Shown: one piece after another, positions 12,823 to 24,900 of the stretch | Position numbering within the stretch: the first letter of the stretch is position 1 | Layout: each line of letters starts with the position of its first letter | Assembly (NCBI GenBank): GCA_009193035.1 | Contig: SWDT01000041.1 | Location: 1-64,000, forward strand | From: Halicephalobus mephisto | Taxonomy: Eukaryota; Nematoda; Chromadorea; Rhabditida; Panagrolaimidae | DNA length: 64,000 bases | Reading direction: 5' to 3' | Translations under genes and position numbers: made by a program | Notes under the pieces: generated by a model | Told to the model about the DNA's origin: nothing | Database searches by the model: none | What the model saw: only the letters and a program-made list of their open reading frames with translations

Positions 12823-13264
12823 TAAAAAGCAATAATTAAATTTATCTTTTACAATATTTTCGAATTTTTGTAAAATATGTTTATTGCGAAATTTGGAATT
12901 TTCATATCGGAATTATGTAAAAAATATTTTAAAATTTAATGGATTTTTGGGAATTTTTAAAATACTTCAGAAGTTTGTGGAATCTAAGAAGGATTTTCGG
13001 AAGTTTCTAGAATCTCCCAGAATTTCATAGATCTTTCTGGGAATTTTTAAAGTATCTTTAACTTTTTTGACACTTTTCAAAATCTAATAGAAACTACCTA
13101 AATCCTCCGAAAATTCGTATCGAGACCATTCTGAATCTGTCTTCTGACTTTTATAAAAATTGCATTTCGTGTTGAGACCGGATTTCATTTCCCGTGATTT
13201 TTTATATTTTTATTTTAGAATTTTTGCTTTTTCAGATTTGAACTCGGAATCAGTAATTCTCAAG

Positions 13265-15406
13265 ATGCATCCCAAATTCTTAATCACCTTATTTATCTTG
13301 ACTTTAATCCGAAGTACAGTTTCCCAAAATAACGATGACGAATACAATGATGACATTTATGACCCTACTGCAAGAGACTTCACGGAACGTTGTAACGAAC
13401 TTGCTCAATACGCCGGACCTAAGGCTTGTGAGGTCTTCAACAAGTGCTGCAGTGAAGATTTTTCTCTAAATAAGCTCAATGGGGACAGGTGCCAGATCCC
13501 GGATCCCAAAAACGATTGTACTTTGAATGCTGAAGTAAGTTTCCGAAAAACACTACCCTTAGGGTATTTTGAAAGTTATTGAAAATTTAATAAAACTTAA
13601 TTTACAAAATTTAAGGGAAAAGGTATCGGATACTCCCACTGTAAAGCCTTCAACTGCACAGCTGAAGTGACGACCACGACGACCACCATTAATACTCCGC
13701 TTTCTGGTTCTTCTTCTGGAATCTTCTCAGGTGAGTTCTCTACATGAATACAAGCAAGGCGACAATGTTCATAAAACTTCAAAAAGTATTCTTAAAAAGT
13801 TTTATATTTTTAATCTCCATCAAAAAATCCACCAAAGTACAGGATACCCTTTGCTCTAACCCCTAAGACTCCAAAAAGTACTCTAACCCCTAAGATTCCA
13901 AAAAGTACTCTAACCCTAAGACTCCAAAAAGTACTCTAACCCCTAAGACTCCAAAAAGTACTCTAACCCCTAAGACTCCAGAAAGTACTCTATCCCTAAG
14001 ATCCCAGGAAGTACTCTACCCCCTAAGACTCCAAAAAGTACTCTACCCCCTAAGACTCCAGAAAGTACTCTACAAGGAGTTTTATTTTTTAGATATCTAA
14101 ATTTAAAGAATTATAAAATACAAAAACTCTATAGAAAACTTTCTGGGGTTAGGGTAGTAGATGCTTTGTACTTTCTTGGTAGATTTCTTAGATCTACGAA
14201 AAATTCACCAAGTTCCAGAATGCCTTCTGTCCTAACTCCCTGAAATTCCAAAAAGTACCTCCAATTCCCTTTATTTTTAAATTTTAAAAATCCATAAAAA
14301 AGTACTTTTATTATTTTTCCGAAAATTTATCTTTTATTTCGTGAAATTTTAATATTTCAAATTTGTCTAATTTTTTGACAGCAATTTTTAAATTTACCAT
14401 AATGGAAACTTATTAGAAACAATTTTGAAATTCAATTCCCAAGACACATCAAAGCAACAATTTATAATCCGCAGTTCTGGCTTTCGAATTTCGATTTCAA
14501 TTATCACAATTTTTCAACCCTTAGTTTTTGGATGATTCCCCAGGGGATTTTGGAAGAAAAAACGATTTCTTATCGAGATGGACAATGGCCAAAGAAGATC
14601 CCCCAAAAGGATTAACTAAAACTAATTTTAGTCGGATTTACAATGTTCAATTTCTCTAAATTTAAAAAAAATCAAAAAAAATTTGAGTAATTTTTATTTA
14701 AAAAATTTCATCGAAAATTTTCAAACAAGATTTTTTATTCGAATTTTAAATTCAAATTACTTTTTAATTTTTAAAAAACTACTTTCAATTTTCACTTAAA
14801 TTTTAAAAAGCAAATTTTATCAAAGGAAACTCGAGTAATTTCCTAATTTCCTTGAAAAAGAAAGAGTCGCTTGCGCATCTAATGCCGATTACGCAATTGG
14901 CCAGGACATCTGCCACCAGTTTCAATTTTTAATTTTGACTAGAGTCGGTTTACCACAGGCTGGATTGGAAGGGGTTTTTATACAAGATGACAGCAGATGA
15001 TCAGTCTACTTTTAACCAAACTTTAATCTGATTCAGTGTAATGGAGTACTTAGGACATTTGGGAAACCCCGATGATTCATGATATTGAACATGGTGATTA
15101 TTAGTTTTATAAACCTTTAGTGGAGATGGAATCCATTTCTGAGGAGTAGGTTGAGTGGATTATCCGGACAGGTGCCTTTTTTGTCTCCCATTCTCACGCC
15201 CCGTTGACCCGAGACAGGTGTCACTAATCACCCTCATCCAGGGAATTGAAAAAACTATCCAAGAAATGACAAGCAAGGAACATGGGTTTTCAAGAGGGAT
15301 GTATTTTAAAATCCCATAAAAATTAAAAAAACGATTGTTTAAAAATTATCAAATTTCGATTTCAGCAGGATCGATGCTTCTGGCGGTGGCAGTACTGAGA
15401 ATCTAA
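13265..15406 (+). CDS. Small secreted Cys-rich protein with Thr/Ser stalk and GPI-like tail
   Basis: Exons 13265-13534, 13616-13730 and 15366-15406 join in phase to 141 aa. A probable trans-splice acceptor (TTTTTCAG, ends 13235) precedes the ATG. Features in order: signal peptide (MHPKFLITLFILTLIRSTVS), acidic Asp/Asn/Tyr stretch, a domain with about eight Cys including a CC pair (EVFNKCCSEDF), a Thr run (VTTTTTTIN), small residues SGSSSG, and a short hydrophobic end (SMLLAVAVLRI). This is the layout of a GPI-anchored or surface-associated protein. I do not recognise the family. An alternative last exon at 18241-18292 (ending TTTTKPAL) is also in phase and would remove the hydrophobic tail, giving a soluble form. 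Confidence 0.6.
13854..14072. repeat. Minisatellite, about 27-bp unit, eight to nine copies (intronic)
   Basis: The unit CTCTAACCCCTAAGACTCCA plus AAAAGTA is repeated inside the second intron of the small secreted-protein gene, with single-base variants (CTCTACCCCC, CCAGAAAG). The CCCCTAA core resembles telomeric repeats but is not the nematode TTAGGC repeat. Confidence 0.9.
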
Positions 15407-18400
15407 AATTCAGCAGTTATTATCTATTTCTAGCTTGCAATATTAAGCCTGTTTATTTCGTCAGTTTTAAGTAAGTTTTACTTTAAACAAACTAGGTTCC
15501 GATGAGATACCTTGACAGTAGTCATGATTTATTCAATATCCACCAGTAGTTCATATATCAACATTAATCTTCGAATGTGGATAGAATGTTTTATATTCTA
15601 TGTGATCCTGATTCAGGAGTTTTTGGATCCATCTGAGGAGAATACAGTTCCTGAAAAATGGATTACAAAATTATATAAAATCACGAAATAATCGTCACGA
15701 GAAATTTAAATAATTACATAGGCTACTTTACGTTCTGCAAAGTCCTAAAAATCCAAAACAGTTATAAAAATCAAAAATAAGAGTTATCAAAACGTTGATT
15801 TCTACTTTAATATGAATCTCATCAAAAATTCCACTGAAAATTAATCAAATTTTCACAAAGAAACTAGAAATCTACGTAATCCTACTTTTCATCATTTTAA
15901 CCCAAAAATAAAGCAAAAAAGTACTGACAATTCTATCCTATTCTCGTCATGCAATCGTTATAAATAATTCAACTGTTTCGTCGTTACGTTTCGTACAGTA
16001 TTTTTTCGTGCTGAGACACGGGCAAATTTCCAGTGCGAACTATATCTAGAAGACAGGGAAAATGGTTCAAAAATGGAAAACTTGGCATCTTCCGAAATGT
16101 ACTGGTATTTTGCCTGAATCAACTTGCGTCTCGACGCGAAAAAGTGCTTTAAGATTTTTCTTTTGGGAAATATAAAAATTAAAGTGTTTCGTTTTTTATA
16201 ATTTAAACTTTTTAAAATTTTGTATGTTGGTTATTTAGATTTTTATTTTTTTATATTAAGAGGATAATACAATTCTTTGCTTGCTTTTATCAGTTATCTT
16301 TACGATTTCTAAAAATTAATTTTTTTCGAATATTTGTGTGTAAAATTTCCCTTTTCATATAATTGTACATAATTATGAAATCCATATGTAAAATATTGTA
16401 GGATTTTTTATTTTTATATATGGGTTTTATTTTTTATGATTTTTATTTTTTTTTTGTCTGAAATTTTAATTTTTTGAATAGGTTTGTTTTATTGTGTTCT
16501 TGAGCAGTTTTATTTTAAGACACTAGACGTCTATTAATAATCCCAAAATATTGGTTTTGTTCAATGAAAGCTTTATTACATTTTGTCTTGCTGTAGTTGG
16601 ATTTTTTATTCATGACAGTCACTACCGATTTTTGAAGCTATCAAACCTTGTAGTTACATGTCTTTGAAAATTTGCTTAAAAATAAAAACCTGAATAATTA
16701 ATATATCCTAAAAATAAAAGTTTAATAATCTTTAATGGAAAATTAAATTTTAATATATACTTCTGTCAGATTTCTTAATGTAAAACTTCTTCAATTTTGT
16801 AATTTAAAATTATTTTTATATAGTAACGTAAATTTCCATAGATATTTGAAAATAAAAATAACTTAATTTTCGTGAAATCCAAAAAAGAAAAAACTATTCA
16901 GATACTTTCGAACAGAAATTCCATAAATTTAATTTAATTTAAAAAAAGTAAAAAAATATTTATAAAATAACTTTGAATTATAGTTTCTACCGTAATTTAA
17001 AAATTTTAAATTTTTTATTTTTTGCCATCTGTCGTTTTTGAAGAAAAATTTGTTCCAAATTTGAACCCTCCCATTTTATGAAGACCAATTCGTGACCACT
17101 AGGGGGAAATTACCGAAACAGTTGATTCAAACTGCACTTCCTTTTCGGATCGAGGCCGTCTGGCAATTGGCCCGACAAATGACCGTTTTGGCAAGAAGGA
17201 AATTCATTAAGTGATGCTTCTTTCGCGCAAAGAACATGTAATGGCCGATTTTGACATCTTGGAAACAAAAATTGGAGAGATTGGGGTAGGAAAAATTATA
17301 AATTATGGATTTTCCAAGAAAAACATGTTCAAAATTGATTTTTATAAAAATTTAAAACTAATTTTTATTCAAAAAAGTTTAATTTCTTTGAAAATTTAAT
17401 TCTTTTGTTTTGTAGTTTTCGGTTTTACTTTCCCACTGAAAATTCTTTATTGTTTTGTTTAAATTTGAACAACCGTAACGGAACACGAGAACTGTCCAAA
17501 AGTGGCAACAATGTCCTTCTTTGTTGGTTTTGAGTTAAAAGTGGCCTGACATCGGGAAATATTAACATGAGTTGGTGTGAAAACAGCCCAGTTGAAGAGT
17601 CTTCTAGGGGATCAAGTTACGCATTCCAGTAGAAGACGAATTTCGACGAGAAGAGGACTTTGGGGGTTTCAGAATAGACATAATTTAACTGAATTCTTAA
17701 TGAACGAAGATAATTGGAAAATCAAAAATCAATAAAAATTTCGAAAATAAAAATTAATTTCATTGTGGTAATTCCCAAGTATTAATTTTCCTATTTAATC
17801 ACTGATTTTCTATTAAAATATTTTTTACACTAGACTACTTTTATATTCAAAAATAAAAAAAAACAACAAAAATATTGAATCAAAAACTGTTAACGAAAAT
17901 TCCGTAAAATTTTTAGATTTATGAAGAAATAATTTCTATAAAATTTAAAAAATGATTTTTATATGAAATTTTAAAAATAATTTTTATATGAAATTTAAAA
18001 AATAATTTTTATATGAAATTTTAGAAGTAATTTTTATATAAAATTTTAGAAATGATTTTTATATGAAATTTAAAAAATAATTTTTATATGAAATTTAAAA
18101 AATGATTTTTATATAAAATTTTAGAAGTAATTTTTATATGAAATTTTAGAAGTAATTTTTATATAAAATTTTAGAAATGATTGTTATTTGAAAGTTTTAA
18201 AATATTTATTTTATAAAATTTATTAAGAAATTTTTTCAGATTCACCTCGTTTGGATTTTTCTCTTACCACGACAACAAAACCAGCTCTGTAGAAATCACT
18301 GCCACCCGAAATTCGGGATCTCTACTTTTACAGTAATTACTATATAATCAACAGTAGACCGCAGATCCAGTTACTCTGAAAATTCGATTATTGTGAATTC

Positions 18401-18950
18401 TTTCGTTTTTCCTGTGCTTTTTCAGGTTGTGTCCGTGAATGTCCATTTTCATCTTTAACCAAAAAATTAAATTTCCAGGAAAATTTGCTTCAATTTTTTA
18501 TTTTTTTTAATCTTGGTAGATTATATGGAATAAATTATAAAAAATAATTTTTATTTTAAAAGTGGAATTTAAAAGCATAACCGAGAAGTCCTGATGATGG
18601 AAGTACTGTAGCAAAAATGAAATTGAATATTATTGCTCCAATTATTTCCAAATGTACTGTATTTTAAGTTTAATTTTTTATAGGAAATTTTCTGAAAAAA
18701 CATTTTTTTGATTACTGTAATTTTGCAAAAATTATGAAATACACCCTTATAAGTTTTTTGGAATAAAATTTTTTCGAAAATGTTCGACTTTTTTGGAGAT
18801 GCATGCATTTTCAACAAATTCTTGGAGAAAATTGACTCGATTGCCGATGGCATTTTTGGACAGTTGTCTGTTGAATGCATTTCTGAAAAGAAGTATCTTC
18901 TTTTTCAAAGTTAATTTTTGACTTTGAACAGTTGTAAACAAATTTCCACC
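15407..18950. other. Gene-free spacer
   Basis: AT-rich sequence without a supported gene except the possible alternative last exon at 18241-18292. A more complex island lies at about 17040-17200. It contains a dispersed CTCGACGCGAA motif near 16128. Confidence 0.45.
17940..18190. repeat. Minisatellite, about 26-bp unit, nine to ten copies
   Basis: The unit AAATTTAAAAAATAATTTTT followed by ATATGA is repeated; variants alternate AAATTTTAGAAGTAA and AAATTTTAGAAATGA. Confidence 0.8.
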
Positions 18951-21900
18951 ATGTTTGTCGAAGTGGCTTTGATCTTTGTTACAGTATCCAGTATTACTGT
19001 AGAAGCAGGTAAATTTTACTTTTTAAGTTTTTGCCAAGTTTTCTAGACCGATGTGAGGAACCCATGGATCCGGGACCCTGTCAGTATTATCAAATCAAGT
19101 GGTTCTGGGATCCTAAACAAGAAAGATGTACTGAATTCCATTACGGTGGATGCCTGGGGAATAAAAACAGATTCAACACGAAACAAGAATGCGTCAAACA
19201 ATGCATCTTCAAAGAACACAATCCCGCAGCGATTCCGGATCTTTGTCTTCTGGATGCTGATCCGGGCCATTGTTCGGATGACAGAAATGGCCAATGGTGG
19301 TACTTCTTCAATTCCGTCACGGGGGTCTGTGAACAATTCTTCTATTATGGTTGTGGAGGAAATCACAACAAATTTTACTCACTATATCAGTGCCGAAAAG
19401 TTTGTGGAGAAAGACTCTCGCCTCAAATCGGTAAGGATTCTACAGATCACTACAGTTTAGATTTTTAACACGAAAAATCATCCTTTTAAAGTCATTAAAA
19501 TATTTAGTTTTCAATAAGTTATTTAATTTTTCCTCATACTATTTAGACTCGATTTCAAACTAGTTAAAATTGCTGAGATAGTATCTAATTTTGAACGATT
19601 TTTCGAATTTCTTAGACACTATCCATTGTTGATTATAGTGGTAATTGTAGAATAGTGTTTAAATTCAGACAATTTTTTGAATTTCCTACACACTATCCAC
19701 AACTATTATTGCAGTATAATTGTGGAATAATCTCCAGTTAAGAACAATTTTCCCAATTTTCTAGACACTATCCAATACTCATAACACAGTGATAAATGAG
19801 AATAGTGGCTAAACATTCTAACGATTAAATTTTCGAACATTATTCCTTAACATATTTAGTAATAAACTTTAGTTTTTAAAGCATTTCCAAATTTCTTTTA
19901 AAATGGACACTATCCAAAATTACCAGAAATTTAAAATGCTTTACGATGTTTGTTTCAGTTTGGCACTGTTAACTTTGTTTTTTTGTAGCTTGTGATCGTT
20001 GTGACGTTCGAACTTCTGTTTGTAAACAGGTCTCGAAATACAACTACACTTGTGAGTGCCGTAGGGGATTCCAAAAGAACGTTTACAATGAATGCGAGGA
20101 CATTGATGAATGTCGTCAAGGACTCTCTGAATGCGGACCGAATGCCTGGTGTACCAACACTATCGGGGGTCATACCTGTGAATGCATGGCCGGATATGTC
20201 GATGACGGCTTCAAATGCACTTACGTCGGAGTCGGGAAAAGTGTCGATGACTGTCGGCTCTGCAACAAGGATGCCATTTGTAAAAACGGAGTTTGTCAAT
20301 GCAAAGTCGGATTCATGGGTGACGGCTTCAATTGCACCGGTATGTTCGAATTACATTCAGAATCCATAAAAATAATCAAAAATATTTAAAAATATAAAAT
20401 CTGCAAATTTTATATCATTTTTTTGTTTACAGTACACTAATAACATCATAGATCATCAGATAAGATTCTCAACTTTTTCAGAATCTCTTAATTCTAGAGT
20501 TATTCAGAAGTTTAGAAAATTTTGGACTTTTCTATCTCGACTGGAAAAATTTAATTTCGTGTCAAGACAATTTTTAACCTTTTACAGTAATTATTTTTAA
20601 TGTTTGTAAAATGTAGTAATATACTTTGGAAGAAATATCGAATTTTGTACTTTTTGGTCCCGACTAGAAAAAATTTAATTTCGTGCCGAGACAACTTTCA
20701 AAATTAAAAAAAAAACTATGCTTCTTGTGATAATGATTTCAAAATTAAAAATAAAAAATTTTTATGATTATTTTTTAATTATTCAGAATTATAATTTTCA
20801 GCAGTTTTATTTTTCGTTTATATTTATGCAAAAACTTAATTTTTTAAAATGTGATTGTGAAATGATTATTTTATTACCAAAATTTTACTTTTTAGATACT
20901 AATGAATGTCTCCGTAACCCCAACCCCTGTGATCCCCATGCAGAATGTAAAAACGTCCCGGGGTCCTTCATCTGCGAATGTCTTCCAGGATACGCAGGAA
21001 ACGGCTACAACTGCACAAAGGATTCAAGTAAGTACGGTATCGCGGACCTTGACGTAACCCGTGAGATCCTATCGCTAGACGGGGAAGTGGTCCTTATGTG
21101 CTCTAGTACAGCAGGATTACGGTGCAATATAATCTAAACCTAGGATGAACGATAGATTAATAGGGAAATAGACACAAACGATAGTACAGGAGAAATTTAA
21201 AAAATATTAATAATTTCTGTCACACTATAATGAGGGAAATTGGAAGTTTTTTTAAATACTGGGAAATTTGAACTTCATCTGACTTGTCCTCAAGGACAAA
21301 TGAACTTCAGGGAATCTCGTGTCGGAACCAGATTCACGTTCCACAATATACGGTAGAAGTTGGTTAATTTTTATTTTTTCAGAAGCTTGTCTGGACAAAT
21401 TCAACAGAGATTATCAAGAAACTTGTGGAGAAGAAAACTGGCGGGAACACTATTACCTAGATCATAACTCAAAAAAATGCTCTCTTTTCTGGTACGATGG
21501 ATGCCAAGGAACATCGATGAACATCTTCAGTGATCTCCAGACTTGTGAAAACATGTGTGAAAGAACAAATGTCTTAACCAGAGCAGGTTAGCCATTTCTT
21601 GATTTTTTTAATTTTTCATCGGAATATCGTTTTTGAAATATTGCCTAAAACCATTCTATTATATATTAGCTAAAATCACTACCGTTAGTTGATATAAGAA
21701 TTTTTATCACTTTTATTTTCGACTTGATGTTAACAGATCCATTAAACTCAAAAAATATATTATTTCTAGTTTCTTTTTCTGTTGAAATTGTTTGGATAGT
21801 GTTTAAAAACAACAATTTTCTAGATTTTTCCAACACTATCCACAATTATTATTGCAGTATTAGCTCTTGGATAGTGTCTAAAAATCGTATTTTCAGTATT

Positions 21901-24900
21901 TCCAAGGCACTATCCAAAAGACTAATGTTGTACTATGGGGTTGTGGATAGTATCCAAAAGAGCAATTTTTTAAATTTTACGACGCTATTCATAACTCAAT
22001 AGCAATGTTAGTTCTTGGACAGTGTCCAGAAAACTTCCAAATTCGGATTTTTTAAACATTTTTCAATATATTTTTATATATAGACAAAATTACAAAAATA
22101 AATTGATATAATTTTTGAGTTTTTAAAAATATTATTAATAATCGAATTTTATATTTTTTAAATGAGTGAATTTAAAGAATTTTTTAGTGATTTTATTTTT
22201 TATAAATTTCGGTTTTGTACCTTTACCTTTTTTGTCGGAAATCCAGAAGCCTTATTTTTTATTTCAACGTTAAAAGGAAAAAGTCAAGCGAAAAAAGCGA
22301 CACATTGTCCAATTTGAGGTCCCCGGGGAAGTGCCCACTTCTAGGCATTGTGACTTTTTTGCTGAATCCAGTATTGGTCATGGATTCTGGAACCAAAAAA
22401 GAAATAAAGTCCCTGAATTAGATTGAAGATTTTTTTGGATTTTTAAAGGACAAGTTAAAATATTTACAGTAATGTTCAGGTTGTTTCATTATACTGTAAA
22501 TTTGGTTTTATATTTTTAGAGGTTTTAGAAATTTTAATTTTGTGTTCGACGGAGACCACCTGGGGCCTGAGGCATGTTCGTTTTTCTTTGATTTCTTCCG
22601 GGCCAAAACTCAAAATTTCTTTTGTCAGTTTTGCCACTCCCGCTGGGAATATTTGCATTTTCAGTTTAGTCTACATTTTTGTCTTTTCGGTCCCGTGAAA
22701 TCAGGCTTGCTTAAATCAGATCAGTTTTCAGATAATTTTGCTTTTATTCATATTCAATACTTATATCGGTATACTGTATATTCAGTATTTATCTAATTTT
22801 ATTCAAAATGATTTTCAACTTTTTTAAAAATTAAAATGAAAATAAAAAATATAAATTATTATTTATTTTCTTTTTTAACTTTTGTCAAATGTTCAGAAGT
22901 CTGCTGGGATAAATTTGATCCGAACTACAGAAACCAGTGTATGTCAGGTAAATTCCGAAAATTATTATTTCCAAATATAAAATACAAAATTTAAGGAGAA
23001 TGGCAACAAAAATATTATTTTGACCAAGCTTCTTTGACTTGCAGACTCTTCTGGTACGACGGATGCCAAGGATTCAGCAGAAACATCTTCGACGATCTGT
23101 TGACCTGTCAATGGCTATGTGAAGAACAGCCGAGGTACAATTCGAGTAAGTCGATTATAAGCAATACGTCCATTACAGTAATTTAAAAAAATTTTAAAAA
23201 TAAAAAAAACAATTTCTTCAAGAAAAAATTTTTTTTAATTATCTCTTCAAAAAAATTAAAAAAAACAATCTCTTCAAAAAAAATTTTAAAAAATAATCTC
23301 TTCAAAAAAATTTAAAAAACAATTTCTTCAAAAAAATGAAAAAAATAAAAACACTTTTAAAATATTAAAAAAATAAAATACAATTCCTAAATTTTCTTCA
23401 AGATTAATTATTTCTTTTTAAATCATTATTTTTATTTTTTTGAATGGTTTTTTCTTATTTATTACCATTTTTGAAGATTATTTTTAAAAAATATTAGGTT
23501 TTGTAATTTTGAAAATTTATTAAATAACTTGTACACATGATTAATTAGTCCTGACACGATTTTTTGTAAATGCTTTTTATCTTTCATATATCTTTAATTG
23601 TAATATTCCAATTAAATTCTATGAATACCTGACTAATTGAAATTGTTTGGATAGTGTCCACTTTTGGACAATTTTCGGAATTTTCTGAACACTATCTAGA
23701 TTTTTGTCAGTATCAACTCGTGAATAATGTCCACTTTTCGATGACTTTTGAATTTTCTGAACACTATCTATTTTTATTGTCAGTATCAACTCGTGAATAG
23801 TGTCCATTTTTGGACAATTTTCGGAATTTTTTGGACACTATTAAATAATTCAAAAAGTTACTTTATATAGTGCTTACGAAATATAGAAAATCGCACACAT
23901 CATTACTGAGTATTTTTATTCCACAAATATCTTTCAATTGAGCACTTTTTGGAATTATTTTTTAATTTAAACATATCTTAAAGAAAAATGGTCCCAAAAA
24001 ATGAAATAATAAAAGTCAAATTTCTGAGCAATGAATTCCAACTATTTTCTAATATTAATTTTAATAAAAAAAATTGTTTATTTTTTATTTAAAATTTATT
24101 TTTTCTATTTTAAAATTGTTTATTTTTTCTATTTTAAAATTTATTTTTTTTTATTTTAAAATTACTTTTTTTTTATTTTAAAATTACTTTTTTTAACTAG
24201 AAAGTTGTGGAAAAAATTGATGAATTTTTAAATTTCCTGATCCTTTTCCAGAATCCTGTCTTGAGCCCTTTGATGAACACTATCGAGACGAATGTAACGG
24301 AGGTCGTTGGAGACAACAGTACTACTACGATAAAAACAACAAACGATGTACTGCCTTCTGGTACGACGGCTGCAAGGGGGTCAGCGAGAACATCTTCCAG
24401 GACGAAGCCACCTGTGTGAAGATGTGCGAAGTCCCCGCCAAAGTCGCTGCTGCTGAAGGTAGGATCTACCGTAATTTAATTTTTTTTTATTTTTGACAAA
24501 TTTGGTTTTCTATCTTTTATTTTTTGCCAAGTTTTGCATTCTTACAGATACTGTAGAAAAAAACAAAAATTATTACGAAAGCAGGCCTTCTGGAGAAGTC
24601 GAAACCTTCGAAACGGACTACAGGATAAGCTCAACTAACAGGAAAAATAATCCCGAATCAGGAAAAAAACCCCTCAGGCAAGATAGTGAGTTTTTCCTCG
24701 GCTTTTTTGCAATTTTTAAAATTTTATTATTTTTATTATTTTTTGTAATTTTTAAAATTTTATTATTTTTATTATTTTTTGTAATTTTTAAAATTTTATT
24801 ATTTTTATTATTTTTTGTAATTTTTAAAATTTTATTACTTTTTAAAATTTTATTTATTTTTTTTAAATTTTATTATTTTTTTAATTCCTTAAATTTTATT

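Larger units (their letters stand above)
4890..13264. other. 8.4-kb gene-free region with hairpin arrays and minisatellites
   Basis: No gene could be supported. Less AT-rich islands occur at about 5440-5700, 6230-6370, 7180-7320, 9260-9530, 11080-11190, 11400-11660 and 12480-12600. They contain short open frames but no recognisable domain and no exon chain. A 48-codon frame directly follows an acceptor-like ATTCCAG at about 6225-6231. They could be conserved regulatory DNA or decayed genes. The rest is A/T runs plus the repeats listed separately. Confidence 0.45.

Noticed and set aside
19043..19460. Long alternative frames over the first mec-9 Kunitz exon
   Set aside because: They overlap the Cys-patterned Kunitz frame and have no domain signal of their own.
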